Origin: Plumapathes pennacea
Lineage: Eukaryota > Cnidaria > Anthozoa > Antipatharia > Myriopathidae
Length of the DNA stretch: 64,000 nt
Direction: 5' to 3'
NCBI GenBank assembly: GCA_964036295.1
Contig: OZ038469.1
Span: forward strand, 5,534,067-5,598,066
Shown here: in pieces, positions 21,051 to 35,100 of the stretch
Numbering within the stretch: position 1 is the stretch's first letter
How the letters are laid out: each line of letters begins with the position of its first letter
The notes under the pieces: model-generated
Told to the model about the DNA's origin: nothing
The model's input: the letters and a program-made list of their open reading frames with translations, nothing else
The model's database searches: none
Program-made: the position numbers and the translations under genes

Positions 21051-21324
21051 CTTTCCATTTTAGTATATTCTGGTCTCGACACAACTCACGCCGCGAGCTC
21101 ACTGGCAATGCCAGTCTAGTTGGAAATTAAATTCCGAGCCAAAATACGCTGCTTTCGGTACAAACGATCTACTTTTAATTCTTTTCGGCTTCTTTACATT
21201 TTTTTTTCTGTAAAATGAGGTTTTGTTTGTTTTCACCAGGTTTTGCTGACACACCTGCACGAATAATAACGCACAAAAAAATAAAGAAAACGCAGGACGC
21301 TATATCCAACACGTAGATTGTGAA

Positions 21325-21605
21325 CAAGCTGAGAATAAGTGGTCAAATGTGCTGTCAAACCACAGGGCACAGAGGAGTTCGCTTGCTTTCGATCATGTAA
21401 AACCCTATATATTGACCTACATGGAGGATACCGCAGAACGATTGTATCACGGACGCGCAGAGGTATACATTGATACTGAGGTAAGTATGCTTTTGCGCGC
21501 CCGCGACGTAATCGTTCTGCAATACCTTTCATGTAGGTCAATATATAGGGTTTTACATGATGGAAAGCAAGCAAACTCGTCTACGGCCTGTGGTCAAACC
21601 GGTCG
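21325..21605. mobile_element. Foldback MITE with arms of about 100 bp
   Basis: The left arm contains 'gcttgctttcgatcatgtaa' followed by 'aaccctatatattgacctac'. The same sequence returns in reverse complement on the right ('gtaggtcaatatatagggtt'), including 'gcagaacgatt' on both arms. A short unique centre lies near 21,470. It sits just beyond the 3' end of COPS3. Confidence 0.7.
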
Positions 21606-21778
21606 TCAGTAACATTCTGCCCGGTCAGCAGCTTGATTTGTCAGAGCAACACAAGGAGTATTTCCAACAGCACTATCATCGTATTCCAAAACAGGTTTTG
21701 GTATAACGACGGACTGAAAGCTTTCTATGCTGAGGGCATTAAACGAGGAGCTGAGGTTTTGCGTACATTTCTCGCCGG

Positions 21779-24700
21779 TCACACCACAGGGTCTTCACTT
21801 CGCATTCTTCCGATGCCGACATCTTCATCAGTTTGGGTTCCCATTGTCTGAGATAAGAAACAAAAAATGCGCATCAAAGAAGAACGGGTGCTACGTTTTC
21901 ACTCCGGATTCACCAAAAATGACACAATGCTTTGAATCCAGATAAATTCGCTCTCTAGTGTAAATTGAGCTTTATGCCCCGTCCACACGGATACGTTTTC
22001 AAAAGTTTACGTTTTCGTTTCACTAAAAACGGAATAAAAGTATTGTTTCCACACATCGTTTTCAGATGAACAACCGTTTTCAAAAGTTTGCGTTTTCAGT
22101 GAAATTATCCGTCCACACGAAAACGAATCTGGCGGGCGCTTTCACATGTTTGCGCTTTCACCCGTCCACACGTATACGGATAAACATCGTATTCAAAAGT
22201 TTCCACTTTGGAGAGCCTTTTCAAAAGTTTCTGTTTTCGTGAGTGCATTCACCGGATACGTGTGGAAGGAAGGCCAATCCGCAAAAAAAAGTTTGCGTTT
22301 TCGTAGAAAACCGGATACGTGTGGACAGAGCCTTAAGCCCTGGCCAAACGAGACGCAAGTCGATGCAAGCTCGTGCAAGTTTTGTAGATACTTTTTTTCT
22401 TTTTTATAGTTTTGAGTCAGAATCCGATTCAGATGTCTCGCTTGAACTGGAACTTAATAATCAGGCTTTTACTTTCGATTTTTGATTTTTGATTTTTTGG
22501 TTTAGACCTGCTAAGCTAACGTGCTCTTCGCTATTTTAGGTAAAAAAAAAAAAAAAAAAAATGTTCAAGTTCGATGCAAGTCGATGCAAGTCCGTACAAG
22601 TTGGTGAGCAAACGAAACGCAAGTCCGCGCAAGTGTTTGAAAACTCGGGTTGCAGGATGGGGATTACGCACCTTCTGCACGTATTGTGGGTTTACCGACA
22701 GCTCCCTGTCCATTTGTTGCAGTTTTTCATCAAGTTGTTGGAACAGTCTTATCTGCAACACAGGCGGAAATTAAATCACCGCATAGTTAAGCGCGTGAAA
22801 CACACCAATGGCGTTTCCCTTGGTAATCAAGTCTCCTGATACCCCAATCAGTTCTAGTCATTTTTGGGGAACTTTTCTCCTGTCTCTTTTTCTTAAGCAA
22901 CTGCGGTAGTCAACCGAAAAGGTTACGTCATCGTCTGGTTTTCATCATGGATTCCAGACCCTCTTAGCACTCCGTGTGGAGATCGAGGTAAGAGGAGGTC
23001 TGGAAGTCAGGGTAAGGCTTACATTGCCTGGCAAAAGGCAATTGCACGAAAGAAACAGAGCTTTACTTAGTCTTAAAACTAAAAGCCTATCCTGGATTCA
23101 GGGTTATGGGGGCTTAGTTTGTGCACGTTCTACAGCGGAGACCGCAAAAGCGCTTATAACAGGACAGATAATTTCTTCAAATTAAATTACACTACTGGGC
23201 CCGAATGTTCAAAGCACGATTAGGCTAATCCTGGATTAGGCCGAATTTTTTTTGTCATTTTTAAGCACGACAATGAGAAACTTCTGCTCACAAAACGACT
23301 TACTTGTTTCCTTTGAGCCAAAGCAATATTTTTATAGCTACTCTTTGATCAGAACTCTGCAGTTTGTTGGCCAAAAGCAAGAGGGAAACAATTTGCATAA
23401 TCCTCCGCGGTTACCTTAATCGAGCCTTGAATAACCGGGCCCTGCAGATTATAAAAACAAACACCGTTTCTTCTTAATCGTCAGTACCGCGCAGTAACAA
23501 ACCTCATCGTCCAGCTTCTTTAACATCTTAGGATTGTTGTACTTTTCCGGGTTGTTGTCAAACGATACCATACCATCTCGTTGATTAATGCTCGCGTATA
23601 TTTCACCATCTTCAATCTGTTCAGTGAGAAAGCAAATTATCCATTAAAACACTCCCTGTGTAAAGTAAACTGTGAACGTATCGCCAAACGGATGAACAGA
23701 GAAACAGTTAAGGCCATATCACACGGTGCAATTTTTCTTGCAACTTGTCTGGCAATTTTCATAGCGTTACACGTTGTAAAGAGGGGGTTTCAAGCGCAAT
23801 TTCTTCTGCAAACTTCTCTCACGGCGGCGTTGCAAAGTATTGCCTCGTGTGACATAGTGTAATATGAGAACTCGGTACTTCACTTTGCAATAATCTGGCA
23901 ATCAATTTTCCAACGATACCGCCATCAGAGCAGTTGGTGCACTATGTTTGTTACAATACCAATGGCTCCTTTTTACTCTTGTACCATGTCACAGCTTTCC
24001 TTGACCTTGATCACCCATGCTCTCGTGTGTGTTATGACGATTATATCGTAGATAGAAGTAATGGTCAGAAAGAGTCAGTGTATAAAGGCGCGTTTTTTTG
24101 GGACTATTCCGGAATAGGAATAACAGAATGCAGGGAATACCAGTTTACCAGTTCCCAAAAGAACATACTTCGCGTTGTTCCGAAAACATAATAGCTTACG
24201 TTACAGAATACGGCAAACCCCCCCCCCCCCCCCAAAAAAAAAAAAAAAAAAAAAACATTACCGGCTGTTCTATCTATTCCAAACAAACCGCACGCTATTT
24301 CCGTCTATTCTGCTATCGGGAGGAGAATAAAGTCAACGGAATTTTATTCCGTTTATTCCGGAATCAGAATAGGTCCCAAAAGAACTCGATTTACAGTCTA
24401 TTCCGGAATAAGAATGCGAATAGACGGAATTCGCTCATTGCAAGGTGCCGCCATCTTGGATTTAAAGCGAGGCCAACTTGGCACAAAATTCGCCAGACAT
24501 GAAGCAAGAAAGTCTTCTGTCGCTCTAAAGCACCAAGGCGGAAAAACACATGTTTCATTTGGGGAGTTAGGCCAGGGCAGCCTCGTTTTGAAGCTCGTGC
24601 TAGTTTCCGTGCAAGGAACCCATAGTTCCAAAAGAACACGCCTTAAAGGATAACTCCGACCTGAAATTGATGCATTTTTAAAAAAACCCTAAAGGTACGG

Positions 24701-26149
24701 AGAATCAATATTCGAACATCTCTTGCACGTATTGCGCTTCTCGATTTTGTAAAAAATCAATGAATAGCGAGCTTTGGCCTCAAATACCGCGGCGCAAAAC
24801 ACGCATGTCAGCGGCAATTTTGTGAATGTGTGACGTATAGTATGGGGAGCTTGAGAGTTTTACAAAGGCAAGATGGTGTGTCGTAATGGCGTTCAATCGC
24901 CGAATTGACTCTAGCAAAGCCAGGGGTATCAACTACAATCGACTTTACAGGAATCCCAACAGACACAAGATACGGCTGGCCTAAATTTCTGGAGAAGATC
25001 CTATCCTTTCAAAGAATCCTGTCGTGTGCTCCGAGCCGCCGGTTCACTTCAGACTGCCTTGAGCGTAAATTGTATGAGAGCATAGCTTCTTGATGGAAAT
25101 TCAATTATGAATCTGAATACGGACACTGTGTCTACGATCTTTTCGAACCGTCCACCTCCAACAAACCTCGCTTTATCGTCTGAGACGATAAACAATTGCA
25201 CTCTGCGACCCGCCGCCATCTTCAAGCTCCCCATACACTACGTTACACATTGATAAAAATTACCGCTGACACGCGAATTCTGCGCCGCGGTGTTTGAGGC
25301 CAAAACTCGAAAAAATAGTGACATTCAAGGATTTTTAAAAAAATCCTGAAGAGCAATATGTGCAAAAGCAGTTCATTAATTTTTGGTCGGAGTTATCCTT
25401 TAAGAGCCAGTGAAAGCAAACGGTTTGTATTCTCACAGATGGTTGTAGAGACTGACCATGTGAAGGATGTATTGTTCTGCTTCTTGAGGGCTGCTCAATT
25501 GTACACGGTTAGCCATGTCTGATAACGAAAGCGTCAGGAAAGTCTGCACAAAACAAAAAAAAAAAAATTATGGAAGAGCATCAGTATACACAATGCATAC
25601 ACAGCCTCGACAAACGAATACAGTGATTTTTTTATTGGTCCATATAAGTTTGTCAACACTACCGGCCAATCACATGAACACAATCAAAACCAATTGTAAT
25701 CACTGCAATCTGGTCACGGGAAGCAAGAAAATGCCGGTACTTAGTAAGTGGATAAAGAAACTGTTGGCATGGTCTCCACTATTGTTATGGCAGTTCGAGG
25801 AGGAAACCCAAAGAAATTAAGAAAATTTAACCAGAAATAAAAGACCCTCCAAGCTCAAAATACAGATTCTCCCAACTCTATAAGAAGAAACTGTGTAAGT
25901 AGTGCAATGAGAATCGATAGTTTGATCAATTTTCATTCGAGCAAGGTATGAAAAGCCAAGTTCTACATACTATACGATATATCTCTGGTCAGAAACTGAA
26001 GGAGAAAATTGAAGTTGATCACTCTTGGGAGTGAGAGGGTTAAAATCAAAACCAGGACCAACCTTAGTCAACCTTAGAATATTCTTTTTATACAGTGAGC
26101 TCACAACTTGTTTAACCAAGCCAATGTTGTTATCCTGAAATACAAAAAA

Positions 26150-26183
<34 letters not shown>

Positions 26184-29100
26184 TATACAGCCCTTTGCAA
26201 AAATTTTGAGCCCTCAATAGATCACTATATACAAATATCAAGTGCATTGTGGGAAGGTGATGGTTCTAAAATTGCACACAAACCGCACAAATCAGAACAA
26301 TATATTACCAGAAAGATATTTAAGTTTAAAATACAATGATTACTGCGTGCTCCTCCTCGTTATTCGGCTGGGGAAGAAAATTTTCCAGTTGAACTCTTCC
26401 CACAATGCACTCGATATTTGTATATAGTGATATATATTGAGGGCTCAAAATTTTTGCAAAGGGCTGTATAGGGATCAGATACAGAAAGGAGAACCCCTGG
26501 TAAAAATAAGAAGAATGTTGTAAAAGTGGATAAACTGTGTAGTAAGGTGACCGAGTTGGTTTGGCAAGGCATAAATCGATTCAGGCTTGATTACCCTGCA
26601 GCCTTGCCAGGAATGAGCCCGCGATTTAAAGACTCGACACACACACACACACAAAGACCAGCGTTCGCTTCCAAAACCATTAGCCCGTTAAAAAGAACTA
26701 AATACCAAATTAAATGGCTTGTTTAGGGCTACTGTATGTTCCTGTCCTTTTATGGCCAAAGGCACTTTAAGTGATGAAATAGTGTTCATCCAAGAGAGTG
26801 ATGTTCATCTCACATAGATGCACTGAAGGCACTGACGCATACAATTTACCAAGAAATTCTTAACAAAAAGCAAAGAGCGCAAAGTTATCGGAAACTTGGC
26901 GAGGGTTATAACGCGTTCCCGTGTAGTATAGGCTCACCTAAACACGCGGGAAAGTAAGAGAACACGCGATTAGCGTAGAGAAACCACACATCACATGTAT
27001 CACGTATCACGAATCACGTCAGCGTGTAATATACTCTAATACGGTTATTTAGCCAATCAGGACGCGCGTAGTGTCATAGTTATTTTATAAAACCAAAGTA
27101 AGTACATCGTCAATCACAGAGGCTATAAGAAACAATTTCATCCGATCAGAAGCAAAAATAATTAGCGTTTGGTTTTACTTTGGAAAAGAAACCAATCAGC
27201 AGTTCAGGGAAACGCCATCCGGCGTCATTTGCGTTTTTGTTTTATTTCGTTTTTTTTTTTTTTGTTTTTTTTTTTTTTGTTTTTTTTTTTCGTGGGGATA
27301 TCGCAATCAGGTTTTGCTGTTGCTCCTGATTGGTCATGAATACTACTAAACTTATTTATTCCAATCCAAAAGTTTAGCAAAACCAAAGCAATCACGCGAT
27401 TTCTTTCAACAGTCATCCGAAAACGGCTCTAATTGAACGCTGCATTAAAGCAGCTAACGTTTCGAGCGCTACTCGGCCCTATTCTGACTTGCTCCGAAAG
27501 TGGAAGAGATTTCCTATCACCGAGATTTTACATTCCTTTGCACTGGCTTTGCAGTGTTGTAAGAATTGGTCCCCTAATACAACATCAGTTCTACATGAAG
27601 TGTTTGCATTGTGAACATCGATAGATGATCGAGTTGCTTTCACTGAATTTAGAACATGTGAACTGGAACCATGACTTGGATGTCAGGTGTGGAATTTAGG
27701 CCCGCTTCAAACGTCGCGCCACTGCCGTGCCGAACTCAATACAAATGAGCAAAATCATTGTTTGAGCTAACTTGCAATGACTTCGGCACGGTAGTGGCGC
27801 GACGTTTAAAACGGCGCGAATGTTAAACATCTGGGCCCGGTTGTTCAAAGAGTGGATAGCGCTATCCACAGGATAAATCCTTATTCAGTTGACTGAATTG
27901 ATAACGATTTATCCGGCGAATAGTGCTATAAACTCTTTAAACAATCGGGCCCAGTCATTTTATCCGACTGGCCCAGTCACATATAAGGGCGCCGTTAAAC
28001 TTAAAACAAATCTGTCATTTTTTTTGTCGCACTAAATACAAATGTTAGATTCGACACGGCAGTTGAAACAGGCCTTAATACTCACCGTCCCGAAGGTTTG
28101 TTCGTGTTTCGTAGCAACATTGCGCACCTCCCCGGGGTTGTTTGTGCCATAACTGTTCGCCAGTTCGTGGTAGTGCGAGCTTAATGGCTTAAAATGAGAA
28201 ACACAGCGTAAGTACTACGTACAAATATTATGTACAGTGTGTAACAAGTAAGGAACAAACAAGTCACATTTTAAACGACACGCGTGCCTGCTCGTATATA
28301 CATTATGGTAAGCATATGAGTGCGAGTGCAATATGCCATTTTCGAGATGCCCGTTACCTCTGTTTCAAGCCGAGGCCTAGTGCGAGACCTTTCGTATGAG
28401 TTTGATTTGCATGAAAATGAAACTTTTTTTTTATAAGAAGGTCTTCGTTTTGAAACAGAGGCAACATGATTTACAACACCAAAAAGTTGTACCAAAATTG
28501 CACGAGCCGTAAGGCAAAGACAAAATTTTTAAATTTTAAAAACACGTTCATTCACAATTTATTGCTGATAATTTTTAAGTGTAAAAATTCCTTTTACCAA
28601 CCTTAAGAAATCTCATAACAACGTGAGAGGTAAACTTTGGAAGGCTGATTATCTGGGGAATAACAACCACAGTCAATTTGTATTTAAACACATGTCAATC
28701 TTAATAGAGACGCTTTTGCATGACTGTCAATTATAATCGTTTGATTGCTTTGGTTTTGCGTTTGCTACGCTTTCCGATTGATCCTAACAAGTTTAGCAAC
28801 ATTCTTGGCCAACCAAGAGCAAACGCAAAACCTGGTTGCGGTATTCTTATGCAAGAAAGCCAGTGGCGATGTCGTGTTCGTACTTCGCACGTGATTTTGC
28901 TCGCCTCATTGATTGGCCAGTGGCGATGTCGTGTTCGTACTTCGCACGTGATTTTGCTCGCCTCATTGATTGGCCAGTGGCGATGTCGTGTTCGTATTTC
29001 GCACGTGATTTTGCTCGCATCATTGATTGGCCAGTGGCGATGTCGTGTTCGTACTTCGCACGTGATTTTGTTCGCCTCATTGATTGGCCAGTGGCAATGT

Positions 29101-32100
29101 CGTGTTCTCACACTGCTGATCGTACTTCGTAACGTGATTTTTCTCGCCCCATTGATTGGCCCTGTGATTGCTTTGACTTTGGTTTTCGACAGTCATCCGA
29201 AAAGCGCTCCTAAAACGAAGTAATACTTGAAAGTACAATTCTTTCTTGATTTTAACAAATCAGAGCGCAGCTTTTTCACGCCGGTCTGATCGAACAATAA
29301 TTACCTGACAACAACCAATCAGAGATTGGCTGCTAGTAATGTTTGGCCAAATGAGGCAAAGATTGCCAATTGTTTTAATGTTCTGATATACAATCGAGAA
29401 CGTACCTTGCCATGAAGGATGAGTGAGACTAAAATGAATTTTTTGTATGCTTCAAGCATGATGTGACTCACATCCATGGCAGGGCAGGTCACCGCCTGAA
29501 AATACGTCAGATGCAAACGACATCATATTTAAAATATCTGTACATTTTTATATACCCCTTCACGGTATTGAATGCATAATGGGTAATCATGGCAAATAAA
29601 CTGCATATACATTCGTTTTTCTGATCGATGGAACTTCGAAATACTCCAAATTGTCATTTTCAAGCATTCAGTGTGTTCTGATTGCGAGCAATTTTACTAT
29701 AAGCCGAGACTTCTCGCACGCATCGTTGCCATGTTTGTCCTTTCCCTGATTACCCATCATGCATTCAACCCCGTGAAGGGGTCTATCTATCAAATCTCAC
29801 ACTGCCTTGGACTGACATGAACTTTACAGTAAATAATTCTTGGTGCTCAATTAGGCAAAAAAAGAAATAAAATATACAGGTACTTGTTCTTTTTTTGTTG
29901 TTCTGTTGTTTTTATTGTTGTTGTTTTTTGTTTGTTTGCAAATATCTTGTTTCTTGTAAGTCTATATGTATGAATCTACACTGGGTTGCAAATATAAATG
30001 TAGGAAATAAAAAGAAAATGTACACACAGTCAGTTTTTAGGTGTACAACAGAAAGGAAATATGAAATAAGAACTAAGATTTTTTTTCCAAGTTGAATAAT
30101 GGCTAACATAAGCTGAACTGAATAATGGCTAACAATATATTATTGCTATGCAGGGGATTGAAACTGGGAACACAGATATCAGTACCAGCGAGAACCAGTG
30201 TCCTGCCAACTGCTACCAGGATGTTCATACATTGTCACCCAGAAATTGCAAACCTAAACATTCCGTGCTGAGTAATCAGAACAATAGAAATACACATCGA
30301 TTCTAGAACAGGGGCACATTCTGGTAAAAGTATACCCTGGCCAGTAAAGCTTAAACCTTGCTTTGAAGGTTTTCATAATTTTCTTATGAAAAAAAAAAAA
30401 AAAATGGTACTGACCACTTCAAAATAGTACAGGGCTCTTTCATATTTCTTCAGCGCTGTGTAGATCATTCCCCCATAATAAAAGTAGCCGAGCAGTGCTT
30501 TGGCATCATATTTGCTACCCTGCAACATATGTGCTCATTTTTGAGTTCAAGTAGGAACAACAGACATGACACACAACAATCAATATTTCAAGATGCATAT
30601 GAGTGTCATGCATTTATATCTATTAAAAAAAAGCACCCACAGTTAACCAACAATACAGTACAATCCCAATAACTTGAATCCTAGCACTTAGTGGGAACTA
30701 CTGTTGGCCTCAAGAGATTTAGAATTTAGTTTTTAGAGTTAATGAAAAGTTTGAGTTGCCTGAGGTTTGAGTTTTCAAGATTTTTACTGTAATTTATAAT
30801 ATTGAAACTTCACCAACTAATTACTGCTGAACAAGAAGTTGATTGCTGGGGCATTAGTTTCCAATAAATTAAAAATAATTAGAAGGTGAAGACAATAACT
30901 AATAGGTCATTGATGATTACATAATATTTAAAACAACTATGTATCTAAAAAATCGTAGATAACTCTTAATCACTGGTGTTTAGATTGAAGTTTAGATCAC
31001 CTGAGAGGCAAATGTTCCTGAGAAACATAATGAGCTGTCCTCACCTCTTTGTGTATATCTGTTATTCCCATTTCTAAGAAGGGCAGAGCTGGCTTGAAAC
31101 ACTTGGCAAGCAGACACAGCTGAACACAAACAAAGATAGTAGTTACACACAACACATTAAGATATATTTATCAATATTAGAGATTTACCCCGACTGTGCA
31201 AGAAAAAATATGTACAATACCAAAAAATGAAGCACTAGTTTTGGGGTAAATTTAAATTTATCCACCTGTTTGTTTAATGATAGTGCCAAAGTTTCATCTT
31301 TGACTTCATCGAAAGAGTGTAGAAAGACTTCATTGCATACTCAGTGGTAGCTCAAAGTCTGTGAAACTTTTCTAAATAATAGGAGGTCTGCAGCAATAGA
31401 ACAGAGAGAGAGAGAGAGAGAGAGAGGAAGAAAGAAGGGGGAAGAAGGAAGCAAAACATTAACAAGGAATACCTAAATTCTCTCACCTGGGCCAGGTCTG
31501 TGTGAATAGATGTCAGTTGATGTGGATTGACTTGTGCTTTTTCTATTGCTGTGCACAACATCCTAATTCCTCGCATGGGCTGAAAATAGTAAAGTTACAT
31601 GGTGGAAATAGTATTTTAAAAAGAACTGTATATATCTGTATATTTAAATTAAAACAGAAACAACATGAATGCTCACAGTTTAAATATATAAGTCCCTTGT
31701 TGGTATTAAGCAAGACAGAAGGTGCATCCCACTTTGTGAGGTTACTTTATGTGAATTATGTATTAAATATTATATAATTTATATAATTTAACTTTACATT
31801 AAACTACTTTTGGCAAGGAAATATGCATGGAGCTTTGCTTTTTTCAAAGGCAACTGTGAGCTTCGAGTAATGGATTACTTCCCTGCATACTTCTGGGCCC
31901 AGTTTTTCAAAGCACGATTAGGCTAATCCTGGATTAGGTCTAAACTTTCTTGTCATTTATAAGCCTAAAAACGTGAAAGTTTCGTCCATAACGACTTTCT
32001 TGATAACGTTGTAAGCTGGAACAAGCCTTTTATTCCATCTTTGAACAAAATCCTGCAGTATATTGGCAGAGAGGTTGAGAGAAAGAATTTCGTTAATCCT

Positions 32101-35100
32101 GGATTAGCTTAATCAACTTTCGAAAAACCGGGCCCTGAAGCCAAAAAGAGTTTATTGTTTTATTATCCTTCCAATATTTCCTCTTGCAGCACAAATAATG
32201 GGGCATGGGGGAGGGGGGTTGTGAAGCTTTTTAGACAGCTTTCTGGAAATGTTTTTTTGACCAATAAATTGATGTCTTCCTCAGCAGTCATCACATGTTT
32301 TTGTGACTAAATAAAATATAACTGGGTCCGGATATGTTAATAAAAAGGGAACATTTAGCCCGGCGGTGGATATCCCCACAAGGGATAATCTCTCATCAAT
32401 TTCATATCAGCCCAACTTGAATATGCATGAATGTTGCACCCTGTGCAGCTGTCTTATAAAACAATTTTTATTATACCAAAATAATGAGATTATTAAAGCT
32501 GAGCCCTGAAAATCCAAGTGGTTTGAAAAACGTTTAGGCTGTCGTTTTACTCAAACTTTGACCCCTGAGAGCTTTGTAAAGGTGCGGGCATATCTCAGAC
32601 ACTACGCAACAGGCCTAGAGGAGTGGAGGGGAGAGCCTGAGTAGAAGATAAAGTGCCTTGCATTACCTGCTTCTTCTCCACCAATGACTGAGTAATGAAA
32701 TGACACAAATGAGCAACTGCAACAGCCAACAAACAGATTTTATGAGTTAATCTGGCAAACTTTATAATGCTTACATACTACCCTACAAAAATTATTTTAT
32801 AATTAGAGATCTCCTAGATAATTGTAACAAGAGTTTGTAGTCGACCCTTCAGTATGCAACGCTCGACATTAACGGTTGCCCGCTTGCCCGGGGCAACCAA
32901 AACTTTTGGTCGGGCAGGTAAGTTCTGGGCCGGGCAACTAGAAATTATGAAACTTTCTATTGCTTGAAGTCCCCTTACAGTCTGAAGGGCCACCAACCTA
33001 AAACCTTAATGTCGAGCACTGGTATGTCATGTTTTTTTTTGTATTGTACCAACAATATTGTCTGGAAAAATATCACAGTTACATATAACTATAATTTATT
33101 GTACCTGTTCAATAGTTTCTTCCAGTCAAATCAAAAAAAAATATTATGCAAACATTTTTTAAAAATAGTAAATATAATACAACAGTATTTCTTTTTTTAC
33201 AGAGACGTGCAGCAGGGAAGGACATGCAAGAAAGATTAGAATATCTTAATGTACAGTACATTATACAGTGCTACACACATGTATATTAACTATGTGTACA
33301 ACAAATCATTCTTGAATGAAATGTCTAAAATGTAATTGTACAGTATAATAAACATAAAATACATTGAATTACATATTTAATTTACAGATGATGTGTAACA
33401 AATGTACTCACACTGCTCTACAGAGTATTGGATTTGATCCTTGGAACAAATTGTGATGAATTGTTGGATTTGGTTAAAAATCAGCTCAAAGTCACCATAG
33501 TTAGGTAGAGTAAGCTTCACTAGTCTGCAAACAAAACAAAAACTGCCATTTTACAGGAAATTGAATATAATGACTGAAACAGTTGTGGTACAGTACAAAT
33601 AAATAATTTCAGTCTTTATTAGTGATTATTTATAATAATATTATTTACACATTTAGAAACATGTATTCAGTTAGTCTATGTTGTTGAATTCAACATACAG
33701 TGTATTTTCAGCATCAGTAAAAATGAATATTGCCAGAAATTAAAATAACTGGGGGGAAGGGGAGCAGGCTGGTGGTTGCTTTGTACTTTTTTTGTTGCTT
33801 AATTTACAGTGGACTACATGGTATTTTACTAGGCACAAAAACTACATCTCCTAGTGTCATGATAATTACTTTATATTAGGCCCACTATAGTGTATATCGC
33901 AGTCAAATGCCACTTTTTGTAATGATTTAGAGACTCTAACTGTAAGATATAGGCATTACTGCTAGGCAACAGCAAAATGAAACAACAAAACATTTTGATA
34001 AGAAAGCAAGAAAATATACAGTAACTTACTGAATAATTATGTAATTGCTGATAATTTTCAATTTGTACCATATTTAATATATTGTAAATAATATTACCAA
34101 ATTTCTCCCTGTAAAACATACTTTCAAGTGCCAGTGAGAGTATAACAATGATTATAGATTCAATCATACACATTAACATGCAGTTGATAAAAATACTGTG
34201 AAAGCCTGCACTATGATACTTCAATAATTTCAAGAGTCCTTTGATCCAAGGTGTCAAAAATGTTTCCAAATGACAGTTCTTGTAATGTGTTGGTTGCCAT
34301 CGGAACTGCAATGTTCAAGCTTTTTCTGGTGTTTTGTATAATCCATATCCACCAAAATCTTGATGTACATAATCTCTCTGTGAATGATTTGTCTTGTAGC
34401 AATGACTAAGAATACATTTTTCTTTTTTTTTTTTTTTTTGCAAATTGGCCCAAAAGAATATCCTACTAAACACTCTTTGTTGTTCATCCTCAGTTTTTCC
34501 TCTGTTGAAATACAAAATGGTGCCGCGATGTTGTTTCACGAGTTCACATGTACTAAGACTGCAGCAGGCTATGAAATTGCATTACTGTACGTACTGCATC
34601 ACTCTTTGCAATGTCTTTAAGGTATTCAAAACATTCTGGAATAACTGGCCCCAGAAATATCGTATAAATGAACTATTCCTAAAAGAAAATAGCCCCATAA
34701 ATGAGTACACGAGGGGAGGGGAGGGAAGGGTCGAGATTGCATGCAGATTTGATAAGCCATCATTTCCTTTCATGTCCTAATTGTCATTCATAAAACAATG
34801 GGCTCTTTACTGTACGACCATAATATTGAACGTGAGGTTGCTCGCAAGGAAGTCTTGTGAAACTGAAATTACTACAATCATCGACATTTTCCTAAAATAA
34901 CGAGTCTTATCTGAGTGACAAATACACTTACATTAGTGCCATGAAAGCCATCGAATGCTGTTCAGGATCGAGCGATGCAATAGCTGCATCCAACTGCCCA
35001 GCATGCTTGTGCATCAACTCGGACGATCTGTTTAAATATTCAGCCAGCTGGTTGTAGTTTTTGTCGGCACAAAGAGAACGAACAGCGGCAAGAAAATCCT

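Noticed and set aside
22393-22440. Acidic, serine-rich minus frame considered as the COPS3 last exon
   Set aside because: No acceptor gives the right phase. The exon at 21,847-21,779 fits phase, length and the 'MGTQ' homology.
28720-29223. Overlapping frames of 77-167 codons on both strands
   Set aside because: They arise from a 57-bp tandem array (a multiple of three) inside a MITE, within a COPS3 intron.
30132-30230. Possible SINE head in a COPS3 intron (minus strand, 'TGGTAGCAGTTGG')
   Set aside because: The B-box-like sequence is poor and no body or tail can be delimited.
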